Of a DNA stretch of 64,000 nucleotides, positions 28,098-38,456 are shown one piece after another. The notes below the pieces were generated by a model, which made no database searches, was not told the DNA's origin, and was given only the letters and a program-made list of their open reading frames with translations. The DNA is taken from contig CM072888.1 in NCBI GenBank assembly GCA_037013685.1, positions 10,087,034 to 10,151,033 on the forward strand, written 5' to 3'. The stretch's first letter is position 1; every line of letters begins with the position of its first letter. Made by a program: the position numbers and the translations under genes. Origin of the DNA: Acridotheres tristis (Eukaryota > Chordata > Aves > Passeriformes > Sturnidae).

Positions 28098-28115
28098 AAA
28101 AAAAAAAAAAAAAAA
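28098..28115. repeat. A18 homopolymer
   Basis: Eighteen consecutive A after CTACACTT. It follows a 386-base open frame (27713-28099) that has no recognisable homology. No retrocopy is supported. Confidence 0.95.
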
Positions 28116-28149
28116 GAAGATTGAGGAAAAATAAAGAGAAGAACAGATG

Positions 28150-28280
28150 GAGGCTGCTTTTAAGATAATCATAATCTAGTTCAAAGTAGTATTTTTAATT
28201 AGAGGGTACCCTATAACCTTTATCCTTATTGATTGATTATTTGATAATTTTTCTTTGCTGCGAGCTTCTTAACAGAGAAG
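28150..28280. promoter_or_regulatory. Candidate conserved non-coding block with PBX/HOX-like motif
   Basis: The segment contains TTTAAGATAATCATAATC, TTTTTAATTAGAGG and TGATTGATTATTTG (the last from 28230). TGATTGAT is a classic PBX-HOX composite site. The block lies just after an 18-A tract. Functional meaning is inferred from motifs only. Confidence 0.25.
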
Positions 28281-29626
28281 TCAGAGCAGAGGGAGAATGC
28301 AGGGAAAGGAAAGGAGGTTCCTGGCAGAGCAGGCTGGGTGATCACTGTGGAGCAGAAACTGCATGAAACCTACTTAACTGAGTTAAGCAGCAAAGACATT
28401 CCATCCTTCACACTGTAAAGAGAGCAGAGGGGAGGATACTGCTTGTGCAAGAATAATTCCTGTTGCAAGAATATTTCTATATGTACAATTGAACTCTTCT
28501 TGAAATACTACTAAAAAAACTAAATTTCAAGTTTGCTTGGAATTAAATCAGCTTGTATATCCCCCTACTTTGCAGGAAGATAGTAAAAGAGATGGAAAGA
28601 GTTGATTTTTAATCCAGTCTCTTGTTCTCTTTACAAAGGGTGGGAAAGACAATGACACTATGTTTAAATTGAAAAATAAGCTCCCAGACTACCCAGAAAA
28701 GGGATTTGCTAACAGTTTGTTTCCTGCAGAACAGAATAGTCAAAAGGCAATTTTCAATCTAATGTCGGCAGAGATAGATGAAATGCCACTGAGGCTTAGA
28801 AATGCAGCCTGAAAGGAGACAGTTTGTTTCACCTCTTATAATCAGTACAGAGAGCAGTAAGGGCCCCAGATCTCAATAATCTGAAGTTCACTGTTATATG
28901 CCTGATGAAGGCTAATCATTCATTGATTTATGCATTTATATTCAGATATTTAGAAATTATAAAGAATACCCCCACTGAGATATTGACACTCAGGTCTGAG
29001 TGCCTTCAGATCCAAAGTAGTGCCAGAGAAAATGGGTGGACAACTGCAAAGCCTTCTATATAAAAATATTCTGCTACTGGCTATAGATATTTCAAAACCA
29101 CAGTGCTTCACGACTGCAGTTGTAATGAATAAAACTGAAGGGGAGTTGATTGGCACACATTGAATCATTAAGCTATTGGACCTTGCTAAATAACAGGACA
29201 AACTGCTCTTTATGTAGCTATCTAGATCATGTAGGAAGGAAAAGTGTAAAAAAGAAAAAAGAGGTAAAATAGGGGACATTTAATATACACTTTGCGCAGT
29301 CAGTAATACAAATTATCTGCTTCTAAAAATAACATAGGACATTTTCTTTACAGATGTGAATAATCCACACTATAAGTCTTCAAGAAACTTGACAAGAAGA
29401 AAATCACATAATAATGTATTTTTATAAATCTTAGCCAAATGGAGACGTTTCTATGAATCAAAGAGTTACCACTACAACTGTGTTTTTTAAAGTAGAAAAG
29501 ACCAGTTGTTTTGACACTCTGTAGCAAAACAATGGAACACCTGGTTTCAGCTCTCTACCAGCCATGAGGATTTAACAGTGAATACTGGTCAGCATGGTTT
29601 CAGGAGAGCAGTTTTCACCAAAGAAT

Positions 29627-29801
29627 TTCATAGAATCATAGATTATTTAGGCTGGAAAAGATCTCTAAGATCACTGAGTTCAGCCTTTAACCCAACACTG
29701 CTGAGTCCACCACTAAACCACAGCCCTTAGGGCCACATGTGTGTGTCTTTTAAATACCTCCAGGGATGGTGAATCAACCACTTGCCTGGGCAGTCTGTTC
29801 C
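29627..29801 (-). mobile_element. CR1 LINE 3' fragment
   Basis: The block starts TTCATAGAATCATAGATT (reverse complement of the CR1 tail). It continues with 'ggctggaaaagatctctaag', the 'cactgctgagtccaccacta' phrase, and 'tttaaatacctccagggatg' up to 'gggcagtctgttccc'. It is about 175 bp and 5'-truncated. The 'taaatacctccagggatgg' type marks a common avian CR1 subfamily. Confidence 0.93.
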
Positions 29802-29809
29802 CATTTCCT

Positions 29810-32800
29810 TAAAATAGGATGAGTGGTTTAGCTGGGGCATGGGAGCAGTGCTCTTGTACTTTGATTTTGCAAGGCTCAGGCTGGGCAAAAAACTTGATAA
29901 TGAAGAAAAAACATTGCCAAATGAAATGAACAAAGTCTGTATTACATTAATAAGTACACACCTACAAGTCACAAAATGAGGAAACACCAACAAAATTGGT
30001 TTTTAGGGTTATGCCATGGAGATCTTAGCCAAATGCTATCCAGTGTTTATTTCTAGCAATTTATGCTAACATGGCCTCCTTTACAACACAATGGGCAGAT
30101 GACAGGAGGCATGGTAAGAAGGCTAGGCTGTGTTCACAGCTAAGATGGTCAGAATCCATCCAAGCACGTTTTTGTTGACACATTTGTCCATAAAATCTGC
30201 CAGAGACTGATTTCCAGTCTCTGGGCTTTGAAAAAAGGCAGGTACAGCATCTAAACTCCAAGTCAAAGTTTTGTGGAAAGCAGTGTCTAAAGTCAAACAT
30301 AGCAAAACATTCACTATAGCTCTATAGGCTGCTCAGCAAGTGATCCTCACCGTCTCCTTCATTATTTCCATTTCAGCCTGTCTCCCCTAAAATCTGCTAA
30401 GACAGTTGTTTCTCTGTCACACTTTGGTGCAGTGAATACAAATATTTCTTCTTTACTTCCAGATAGGCTTTTAAAAAAGGCCAAAATCCAGAACAGCAAC
30501 AATCTCTTTTTCTCACTGTCTCAAAGATAGCCTTCAAAAAAGTGTAAAACCTCTTTTACAATTTCAGAGAGAAGCACATCCTTTCACATCTAATGATGAT
30601 TATGTTTTGGAAATGTTCTCAGGACACAGGTCCCCCTCTATCTTTGGCATGCAAAACCAGACTGAGCAGACGATGCATCTTGAATGCATAAGATTAAAAC
30701 AAAGAACAGATAATTAGATATGAAGATATGCTTGCAGGATGGTGTAATTTCTCTCCTTCATTCACATCCCTAAAATTTTAAACAATGTAACTAGTGGTTT
30801 TGTTAGGAAATAATTGCAGCATTTTCACAGTCCCATGCAGGCAAATAGCTTCAGTATAGTTTTACTTTTCTTACACCCACAGAGAATTCTGTTTTGTTTT
30901 TTCTCATTACTTTCTCTCACACACTTGGCTCCAAACATCAAATTTTGCCTCAGTCATTCAACTTTAATTCCTTTGGGCTGCTTTTTTCTCTTACCATTAT
31001 GCATTCATATTGAACAGCTGGAATCAAGAAAAAGCACAATTATTTATTCCTAAATTTCCCAAAGAAAACGTTTTTACTTTTCCTCAGTTTAAAATTACTT
31101 TTTGGTTTGAGGAAAAAGAGAAAAAGAAGTGACTCCCATAAAACCTCGCATAGATCTCAAAAACTTAATGGAACATTATAGCTTAAACAACAGTGTAATT
31201 TTTGAGAAGGAGGCGGGTTCAGACTTCCTTTTATTTCTAAAATTGTATAAAAAGCCTGAACAAAGCAACTGTTGCATCTTGGTGTGGAACTGATTTTATT
31301 ATGACATGAGAACCAGAAGAGAAGAGGACCCCTACCCCTCAAATACCAAACAAGTTAGCAACCCTGTGAAAATCTGCTTGATGGATTAGCCTGAGCTGCA
31401 GCTAAACAAGAACGGAAGAACCACTCAGAAAAAGTAAGAGCAAAAAAGAGCAACACCTGCCACATAGTCACAAACTAACAATTGGGTTTAGGGCAGATCA
31501 GAGTACATGGAGGGAATTCTGAGTACCAGTCTGACCCAGTGGAGAGCAGTCAGGCATGAAGTAACATTAGTAGGACAGAGTCTACCTTGATAAGGTAGAT
31601 GAGTCAGGATCCACCATGAGTTTTGCTGGATATAGATTGGTCAGGGTCTGCCTATGGTTTTAACACTCAGTTCCAGAAAAAAAATCCCATCAAAATTACC
31701 TTCAGCCCACCTCTGGAAAAAATCCCTCACTCAAAAATCCAAACCAGTATCTGCTTTGTGTAAAAACACCCAACCCGTGCTCCTGTGAAGAGAAACAAGG
31801 TATAAAATAAGGTATAGGACTTAATAGCTCAGGGCACATGGGTCATTCAGCAACAGTGTGCTGAGGGCTACAGGTGCAGTGGCAGTACCAGTCCTGGATC
31901 TCCACAGAAAAGCAAAGGACTAACACATCTGACAGGAAGAGTCTCCAATACCCACAGAGCAGAGAACCTTTAGAGAAATCCTACTTCTGTCGGATACTAG
32001 TTCTGCTAGCTAGGCTGCCAGTTTAGCACTCTGCCTGCCCAACCATTCACACACATATTGAGTAGAGGGGCTTCCTCTCTTTACAAGAGTAGGAAGTGAT
32101 GCTCAGCATGCCCAGGACACAAGCCCAGAGCACTGACACATAAATAGGACAATCATGGACAGCTGACCTCCACAGAGCATTTGTAAGGCCCCAGCTGGAC
32201 TGAAAAAAATGCTGTGTCTCACTAAAATACACTCACCAATGAGTTCATATAAGAATGCTACTTCTTACAACAGAACTACCTCAGGCACAAATGGGTTTTA
32301 ATTAGCGTCCATACACATGCACAAAGCTATGCCATATCTAAATTTTACAGCAGTACACAAAAAGTAAGACAAGGCACTTATGGTACGTGTCAGATGATCT
32401 CTAAATCAGCTTTTGGTTCTCAAATATGCCCTTGCAAGAGTAACTTGACAGAAGTATATGGTCACTGCTAACTATTAGATGCAATAGGTAGATTCTTCTT
32501 CTTAAATATTTGCTAAATCATTGTGATTATTTAACACAAATAGACACTTTTACAAATCTCTAGCAAACCCCAAAACTACAATGAAAGTAGAAACTATAAA
32601 CTGTCAGAAAGATACATTCAGTTTACGTTCAGAAATGTATTTCAAACTGAAGAGTGCAATATTCTTATTTTTCATCTGTGACTATCAGCAGGTAGTAAGT
32701 CATAAAATCAGATAGTCTGCATCAGTCTGTGTTTAACTTAACAATATCAACATTTTTGCCACTTTTGCAAAAACAATAAGTTCCATCAAGCACATCTCAC

Positions 32801-34700
32801 AATAATAAGCTTTCTCATTTTCCACTGGAAAATGCTTTTCAGGGAAGCAGGAGAGAAAGAAGGAAGAAATACATTACAGTTAAAAATTTATTAATTCAAC
32901 CTTTCTCACCAAAATAAATCTCTTCAGTGTAGGCAAGTGGGGTCAACAAGTAGTAAAGGGACCTTTTGATATCTACACAAAAGCAAGAAGTCCCTCATCC
33001 CAGAGGGATCAATAAATGTGAACTGCACATAATATATAACAAAGTATGGCTCTGCCTTAAGTATCCTATTTGTGTGTCACAGAAATCACTTAATATCTGG
33101 ACTTGTTTATGGAAGAATGTCTAGTTCTGTCCAAATATCTAGTTTTTCCTACACTAAAAAAAAAAAAAAGAAAGAGGAACTGAGTGAGATTAGATATACG
33201 AAACCTTGGCTACTCATCCACACTGTAGAATTGCAGAGAGATATTAACATGAATTTCTCAAGTTATGAAATAGAGGAGATGGCATTAACTGTTTCACACA
33301 GGCAGTTCATCCTCTCAGCTGTTTGATGGGTCTTTGAGTTCACCAGATTTAACAAAAGCAAAACAGTAAAGCATTAGGCAGCATGACCAAGCATCCTCTG
33401 CCTCTCAGTAACAAACTGACAAATCTGTAGCTACAATTAGTCTGAGTTCCATGTCACTATTGCAGAATTTCTCTAGATAAGCCTTCACAAAAAGAAGAGG
33501 CTTTAGATCCCCTATATCTAATAAAATAGGCAAGCAGAATTAATATAAAAGTACAAACCTTTGAGCTGTCACCATACATCCTGAACCAAAACCAGGAGGC
33601 AGATGAACATTTCTTTTTGTTTTGCAATTAATTTTAAGTAGTATGTGATGTGCTCTGACCTGGTAAAGGTCCTACTTCTCCTTATTGGTTGATCCCCAAA
33701 CTCCATAAGCTGAAGGAATGACAAAATTTGCTGTATTTCTACATGCATTACAGTGTGAGTCACAGTTAAACCATGCTCAGAATGAAGTATTCCTTGTAGG
33801 TGGTGTGGAAACAGCTAATCTGGTGAAAAGCTGTTATGCTAAAATGATCAACCAACAATTCTATTAGTGTATTATACACTATTAGTATATATCAGACTTC
33901 TTGACATGTTTTGGTGGCACATAACTTCTGTGAAGGCATCACCTACTTTGGGAATTGACTATTAACTTTAATCCATTTTAAACTCTCAAAACAACATCTA
34001 GAAAATTTGTTCTTGAACCTTTCCATGACAACAGTGGGCAGATCTTTACAGGGGCTGCACAACTAAGAACACCCTGCTCACCTAGGAGGGATAAGGCATT
34101 GATGTAACCACTATTCAAACCGGTTATTAACTCATTACAAAGTATTCCCCGAGCCTGGCAACTGCTGCACCAGAGCTTAGCATGGAATACATGTGAGACA
34201 GGGATGCCAAATCTCTGAAGCCAACATGGCTTTAGCTTCTTGCTGAAAGACAAAATACTTGGGTTTGCTAAAAACTGCTTTAAAGTCCTAGAATAAACCA
34301 TCTCATCTCATCATCATGGTCCAAGCAACACTAAAAGCATTCTGTTGTTCTTACATTTTCCAGTCAAAACCAAAGGCTCTCAGCACCCAAAATGTTCTTC
34401 CTTCGCTCTCAGAGCCAAAATGCCAAAAATGCTGTTTAAAGCTGGCTTGTTCTCTACCCTAAGAAGAAGAGACCGATTGCTCCATCTTTTTGTTACAATG
34501 CTAACTACACGGTGGGAAAACTAAGCCATGAAGTGGTTTGGGATCCACAACCACCAAGTCTTGCATTATGAAAAAAGGAAACAGACCGTCCAAGGAAGTG
34601 TGACTTCTGACCCAAAATTTCCCAGAGTGGCCTTAAGCATTCATCAGAAGAGGCACAGGGAAATAGCAGTGAATTAATGACAGGTCTAAAGCACAATGCA
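29810..34700. other. Intronic stretch next to exon 2, nothing recognised
   Basis: AT-rich intron. A perfect 7-bp-stem hairpin with a 3-base loop (CTACCTT-GAT-AAGGTAG) lies at 31582-31598. It is too short to call a terminator or an RNA. No further MAML3 exon is seen. Confidence 0.6.
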
Positions 34701-34879
34701 ACAAAAATTCAGTTGTTTCTTAAAATAATCAGGCTCCAATACCACTTGAAAAATCCAAGAAGCATCTGCAATGACATTCCATACTTTCCAGGAGAAAGAG
34801 GAGGTGAGTAGAGGAGACTGGACAAAAAGGTACTAAGCATTTGTATTGGCCTCTTGTTGCCCACACGTTGTGCACTCAC

Positions 34880-34888
34880 ACTTACCTG
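34880..34888 (-). other. MAML3: Splice donor of MAML3 exon 2
   Basis: On the minus strand the exon ends CAG and is followed by GTAAGT, an essentially perfect U1-complementary donor. The last exon base is 34886. The protein match to MAML3 ends at this Gln codon, and the following residues in the same frame no longer resemble the family. Confidence 0.93.
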
Positions 34889-36361
34889 ACCAAGGGCAGG
34901 GAGTGCTGCATATGCCATGGGCTGATTTATCATTCCTTTCTGCTTCATGAGCAGCATGCGTTTCTGCTCCTCGCTCAGGTGTGCCATCTGAGCTGGCATC
35001 TGCGTCTGCTGGGACTGCTGCTGCTGGATGTAGGGCATCATGGTGTTCTTCCCAGGATTTGCCATTGGTGGCGTCATCCTCTGACTCAGCTCAGTATTGA
35101 AATGGGTCAGAGGTTTGGTGTTGCCATAAGAGAGCATATTGGGCTGTTTGCTCAAGGAGTTTGCGACCAAGTTATTTGGCTGCTGACTGATCATGTTCAT
35201 GTGGTTTTGAGGGAGGTAGTTATTAATTGCGGTCTTCTGGGGATTGTTTGCCATGGGAGGCACTATTGGGTTTTGGTTGTTAAAGGCTTGAGAATACATC
35301 ATTGGACTATTTGGTTTGTCTGCACTGAAGGGTCCCCCGTAGGGACTGGATGGAGGCCCCACCGGTGACCAGTTTGAGGGCTGATTTGGATGCTGCTGCT
35401 GCTGCTTCTGCTGCATGAGCTTGGCTCTCTGCTGCTGCTGGGCTGCCATCTGCTTGAGCTGCTCTGCTGGGGACAGGTCAGCACTGGGCAGAGTCACTGG
35501 CCCGGGCCCCGATCCTGCTGGATTCATCAGGAAGCCATTCCCAGAGCGCGCCTGTGTCTGTCCAGGAGTGTGAGCCTGGCTGGGAGTCTGAGGGGACTGC
35601 ACAACACAGTTGGCCGGTGATCCAGCAGGGACTGGGGCCGGCGGGGCGCTGGATGCAGAAGCAATGCTGGAGCCTGTGGAGATGTTGGAGAATGGAGGAC
35701 CAGAGGAAGATGGTCTGACCTGGGGAGATCCTAATGGGACGTGAGCAAATGGGGAATGGGATGGATCGCTTTTTACGCTCGCGCTCTCCTGCATCTCTGT
35801 GGTAGGTCGGGGGAATTCGGGCTCCTTCTTCTCTTCAAAGTCTTCATTGAACAAATCCTGTATATCATCCTCTGGGACGGTGTTTGCCAGCTCATCTATG
35901 AGCTCCTGCCACTCCTGGTCATTTAGGTTAATGTCTGAGAAGAGCTTGTTCTGATTCGAAAGAGATGTTTCAGAAGTGTCTATGCAGTTGGAGTCATCCA
36001 GAGGCTCTTGCTTTAGTTCCTTGCTCTGCAGAATGTTAAAACTATCATCCAGATCATTGCAGCCATTAACAGGGAGCTTTATCTCAGAAAGCCCACCATT
36101 TTCACCCAAGTCTTCTAGACCACTCCTGTGAGTTCCACTGTTCTGCAGGGGCAGGGGAGCTTTCATGTCAAGCTGGTGAAGAGGAGAAACAGCAGGCAAA
36201 GGCAAATTAAGGGGCAAGCTATTGATGGCCTCAATGCCTGGCACATCCTTTCGTGTCCGCTTACTGGTTGGAGAAAATTTCCCATCACAAACTCCGTTCT
36301 GCTGTTCTCCATTGAGAGGTGAACGTGCGCCTTCCAACTTCCTTTTGACTGTCTCTTGAAG
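34886..36361 (-). CDS. MAML3: MAML3 internal exon (equivalent of human exon 2), 492 codons, partial gene
   Basis: Mastermind-like proteins bind the Notch intracellular domain-RBPJ complex in the nucleus and recruit p300/CBP to activate Notch targets. The 492 residues match the central part of vertebrate MAML3, recalled from the family rather than searched. Exon residues 1-8 (LQETVKRK) follow the exon 1-encoded Notch-binding helix. A basic NLS-like KRTRK lies at 34-38. A SUMO-type LKQE lies at 116-119. An acidic, amphipathic segment (NDQEWQELIDEL onward) spans about 147-182 and fits a transactivation role. Short Q tracts lie at 308-323 and 446-452, and a basic SEEQKRMLLMKQKG segment at 463-476. 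The frame is open across the whole exon. It is entered at CTT immediately after the acceptor AG and ends with CAG at the donor, so both ends are phase 0. No initiator ATG belongs here: the open frame's first possible start (TTG at 36337) is an internal Leu codon. MAML1 and MAML2 fit less well than MAML3. Confidence 0.96.
35006..35026 (-). repeat. MAML3: Second glutamine tract of MAML3 exon 2 (short)
   Basis: Exon residues 446-452 read QQQQSQQ (four CAG, TCC, two CAG). From memory, the human protein has a long polyglutamine followed by proline-rich residues here. This sequence passes directly into TQMPAQMAHLSEEQ. Confidence 0.9.
35393..35440 (-). repeat. MAML3: First glutamine tract of MAML3 exon 2 (CAG-rich coding repeat, short)
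   Basis: Exon residues 308-323 read QQQQRAKLMQQKQQQQ, encoded mostly by CAG. The longest uninterrupted run is four glutamines. From memory, human MAML3 has a much longer run at the second part of this site. This is the short allele or ancestral state of a repeat-prone coding segment. Confidence 0.9.
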
Positions 36362-36396
36362 CTTAAAGAAAATAAGAGGAAAGAAAAAAATTAACC
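36362..36396 (-). other. MAML3: Splice acceptor region of MAML3 exon 2
   Basis: Read on the minus strand, a T/C-rich tract of about 25 nt ends in TTTAAG directly before the first exon codon CTT; the AG is at 36362-36363. A branch-point-like TTAAT (yUnAy type) sits about 30 nt upstream, around 36391-36396. A second AG lies six bases into the exon (CTTCAAG), so an acceptor shifted by two codons or so is conceivable. The upstream AG is preferred because it keeps the conserved LQETVKRK residues. Confidence 0.85.
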
Positions 36397-37475
36397 ATTG
36401 GCAGATGCAAAAGAAGTGCTCGTGGGCACTGTGACAAGATACTCCTCACCAAGCCAGTGACAATAAGTTTTTTAACTGATTAGGAACTTTCTCTGATTTT
36501 ATTCTTATGCCTTGATCAACTTGACAACACAGTCAAACCCCCAAACAACCAAACACCTCCTCCTATCCCAAACCAGACCTTCCCTTGACTAGGAAAGCAG
36601 AACATTAAAATACGTGGATTCCAAGCTGAGTTGGTGCTAACTTCCAAGAAATTTAGGGAGCAAGTTAAGTAATTCGACATTTTAGTGCCTAATACAGGGA
36701 TGAGATTTAAACAGTGTGCCTAACACAGTGAGGAGTCTTAAACTGGAACAAAAAAAGAAAAAAGGAATCACTAAAATTTACTACTTACTCTGAATTTTTT
36801 TTTATTGGAAGTTTCTAGAAGCTTCTTAAAAAATAACTGCAATATAATTGATTGACTACTTATGCTGAAATGTGTTGTTGACCAAAAAAAAAAAAAAATT
36901 AACATAGTTTCATTTGATTATGTTCTTGGCTAACATATTGAGAATCACTTTTAAGGGAGAAAAAAAAATATATCCACCCTAGAAAATAGAAGGCGCTTTG
37001 CATAACGTTAAATCAATCAAATAATGAAAAAAAAAAAGAAATCAGCTATGTGCTAAGAGCTAACATAAACCATAAATAGCTAAAAAAGAATAGCAAGACA
37101 AGCCTACAGAAAAGCAAATAAATTGGAATATTAGAATTTTATGAAACAATAGTGTATTAACATCAGCTTTAAGTTAAGTTATAGGAGCATAGCAAAGAAC
37201 TGTAGCCAGCAACAGTCCTCCCCACTCACACCCAAGCTGAGTCCTTTACTTATGTACGAGGCTAAAAAAAGCATCTCTCTTCAGCTAAGGCAAAAAACAA
37301 TAGTGGGGAGGGGAGGAAGCAAAGAGGTCACAGCTCTAGCAAACGCCTTCAGGACACACTTGCATCCTTGATACTAGAACAATAGGAGACAAAATACTGA
37401 AAGATTTTATCAGTTTTTAAAGTATTCTTACTGCTAGGAAAGTCCCAGATATGCAGCTCCCACCCCTTCCCTAAC

Positions 37476-37505
37476 CTAGAGGTCCTCAACCTTCTTTCTT
37501 TTCAC
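37476..37505 (+). repeat. Possible terminal inverted repeat of a degraded hAT-Charlie DNA transposon
   Basis: 'ctagaggtcctcaaccttct' resembles hAT-Charlie termini of the form CAGNGGTYCTCAACC. No matching reverse-complement end was found by eye in the next 600 bases, where a CR1 fragment begins at 38076. It could be a relic with one end lost, or a coincidence. Confidence 0.3.
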
Positions 37506-38075
37506 AATCCAGATGCCATTTATTTCTCCCATCCCAGAGGGCTGGTTCCCCTTTCATCCCATGTGTAAGACGGGCAAGCAAATCCATATCTTGCCCAGGT
37601 TTTGGAGGGAGTGGTTCTGGGAAGGCTGTGTCCTTCTCCTGCCCCTCAGGCCAGCCTGGCCTCTTTCAGCACACAGTGCAGAGGGATGTGGCCAGCACAG
37701 GCACTGCTGCAGCCACAGCTCAGCATGCATGGGACACCAAGCTGCTGGTGAGGCTGCTCTTCTGCAGGAGCAGGAAGGCAAGGCTATGAGTCTAAGCAGA
37801 CCATCAATTCCTTGATTTGCACCTGAGCTTTTTTAAGTGGGAAAATAATTAACACGTGAATAAGAGTCCCCAGTGGGTCACTGTTGGCATAAGTGACCGA
37901 GGCTTTGCTGCCTGCTCCACCTTGCACAAAGCCAGTGTGTGCCAAGCCTCCCACAGGCAGGAATTCTTCCACCTCGTGGGTTCTGTGGTGCCATAGACCA
38001 GCTGCTCTGTAACCACAGCCTCTGCCACATGGCTGGTCTCCTCCTCTGCTGTCTGATCTTAAAACCCTGAATTCA

Positions 38076-38456
38076 GAGAGTTGGGGATGTTCATCTTGGA
38101 GATGAGAAAGTTTTGGGCAGACCTTTATGGCACCTTCCAGTACTCAGAGGAACTACAAGACAGTTGGAGAAGGACTTTCTACAGGTGACAGCACAAGGGG
38201 TAAAGGCTTCAAACTGACAGAGGGTGGGCTCGGATTAGATATTAGGAAGAAATTCTTCCCCGTGAGGATGATGAGGCACTGGCACAGAGTGCCTAGAGAA
38301 GCTGTGGATGTTCCATCCCTGAAAGTGTTCAAGGCTAGGCTGGATGGAGCTCCGAGCAACCTGGTCTAGTGGGAGGTGTCCCTGCCCATGGCAAGGTGGT
38401 TGAAATTGGATGATTTTTGAGATCCCTTCCAACCTGGAGCATTCTGTGACTTTATG
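38076..38456 (+). mobile_element. CR1 LINE, longest CR1 copy in the window, 5'-truncated
   Basis: The block begins at 'gagttggggatgttcatctt', passes through 'caccttccagtactcagagg', 'aggaagaaattcttccccgt' and 'gagcaacctggtctagtggg', and ends at 'gagcattctgtgactttatg', a diverged form of the CR1 tail. About 380 bp are left. It lies in the sense orientation relative to the plus strand, so it is antisense to MAML3 transcription. Confidence 0.93.

Larger units (their letters stand above)
1..34885 (-). other. MAML3: MAML3 intron 2 (5' portion, continuing beyond the window)
   Basis: This is everything downstream of the exon in the direction of transcription. No further MAML3 exon is seen: exon 3 should open with an EQHPVG-like segment and carry Gln-rich coding sequence, and no frame here resembles that. 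The content is unique-looking AT-rich intron with four CR1 fragments, a few older repeat relics and A-rich tracts. MAML3 introns are very long in other vertebrates, so a 35-kb exon-free stretch is expected. That it is one continuous intron is inferred from the single exon. Confidence 0.8.

Noticed and set aside
27713..28099. Overlapping 128- and 126-codon frames on both strands before an A18 tract, considered as a retrocopy
   Set aside because: No similarity to a gene I know, no target-site duplication, and the frames mirror one another on opposite strands, as chance frames in GC-richer DNA do.
31582..31598. Perfect 7-bp hairpin CTACCTT-GAT-AAGGTAG
   Set aside because: Hairpins of this size are common in AT-rich intron. 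It is too small for a microRNA precursor, and terminator logic does not apply.
1..34885. Search for MAML3 exon 3
   Set aside because: No minus-strand frame with an EQHPVG-like opening or a long Gln-rich coding stretch was found. Exon 3 presumably lies beyond the left edge.
34841..35368. 175-codon open frame on the plus strand opposite MAML3 exon 2
   Set aside because: It is antisense to a conserved coding exon, and its leucine- and cysteine-rich composition is what the complement of Gln/Pro/Ala codons gives. No independent support.
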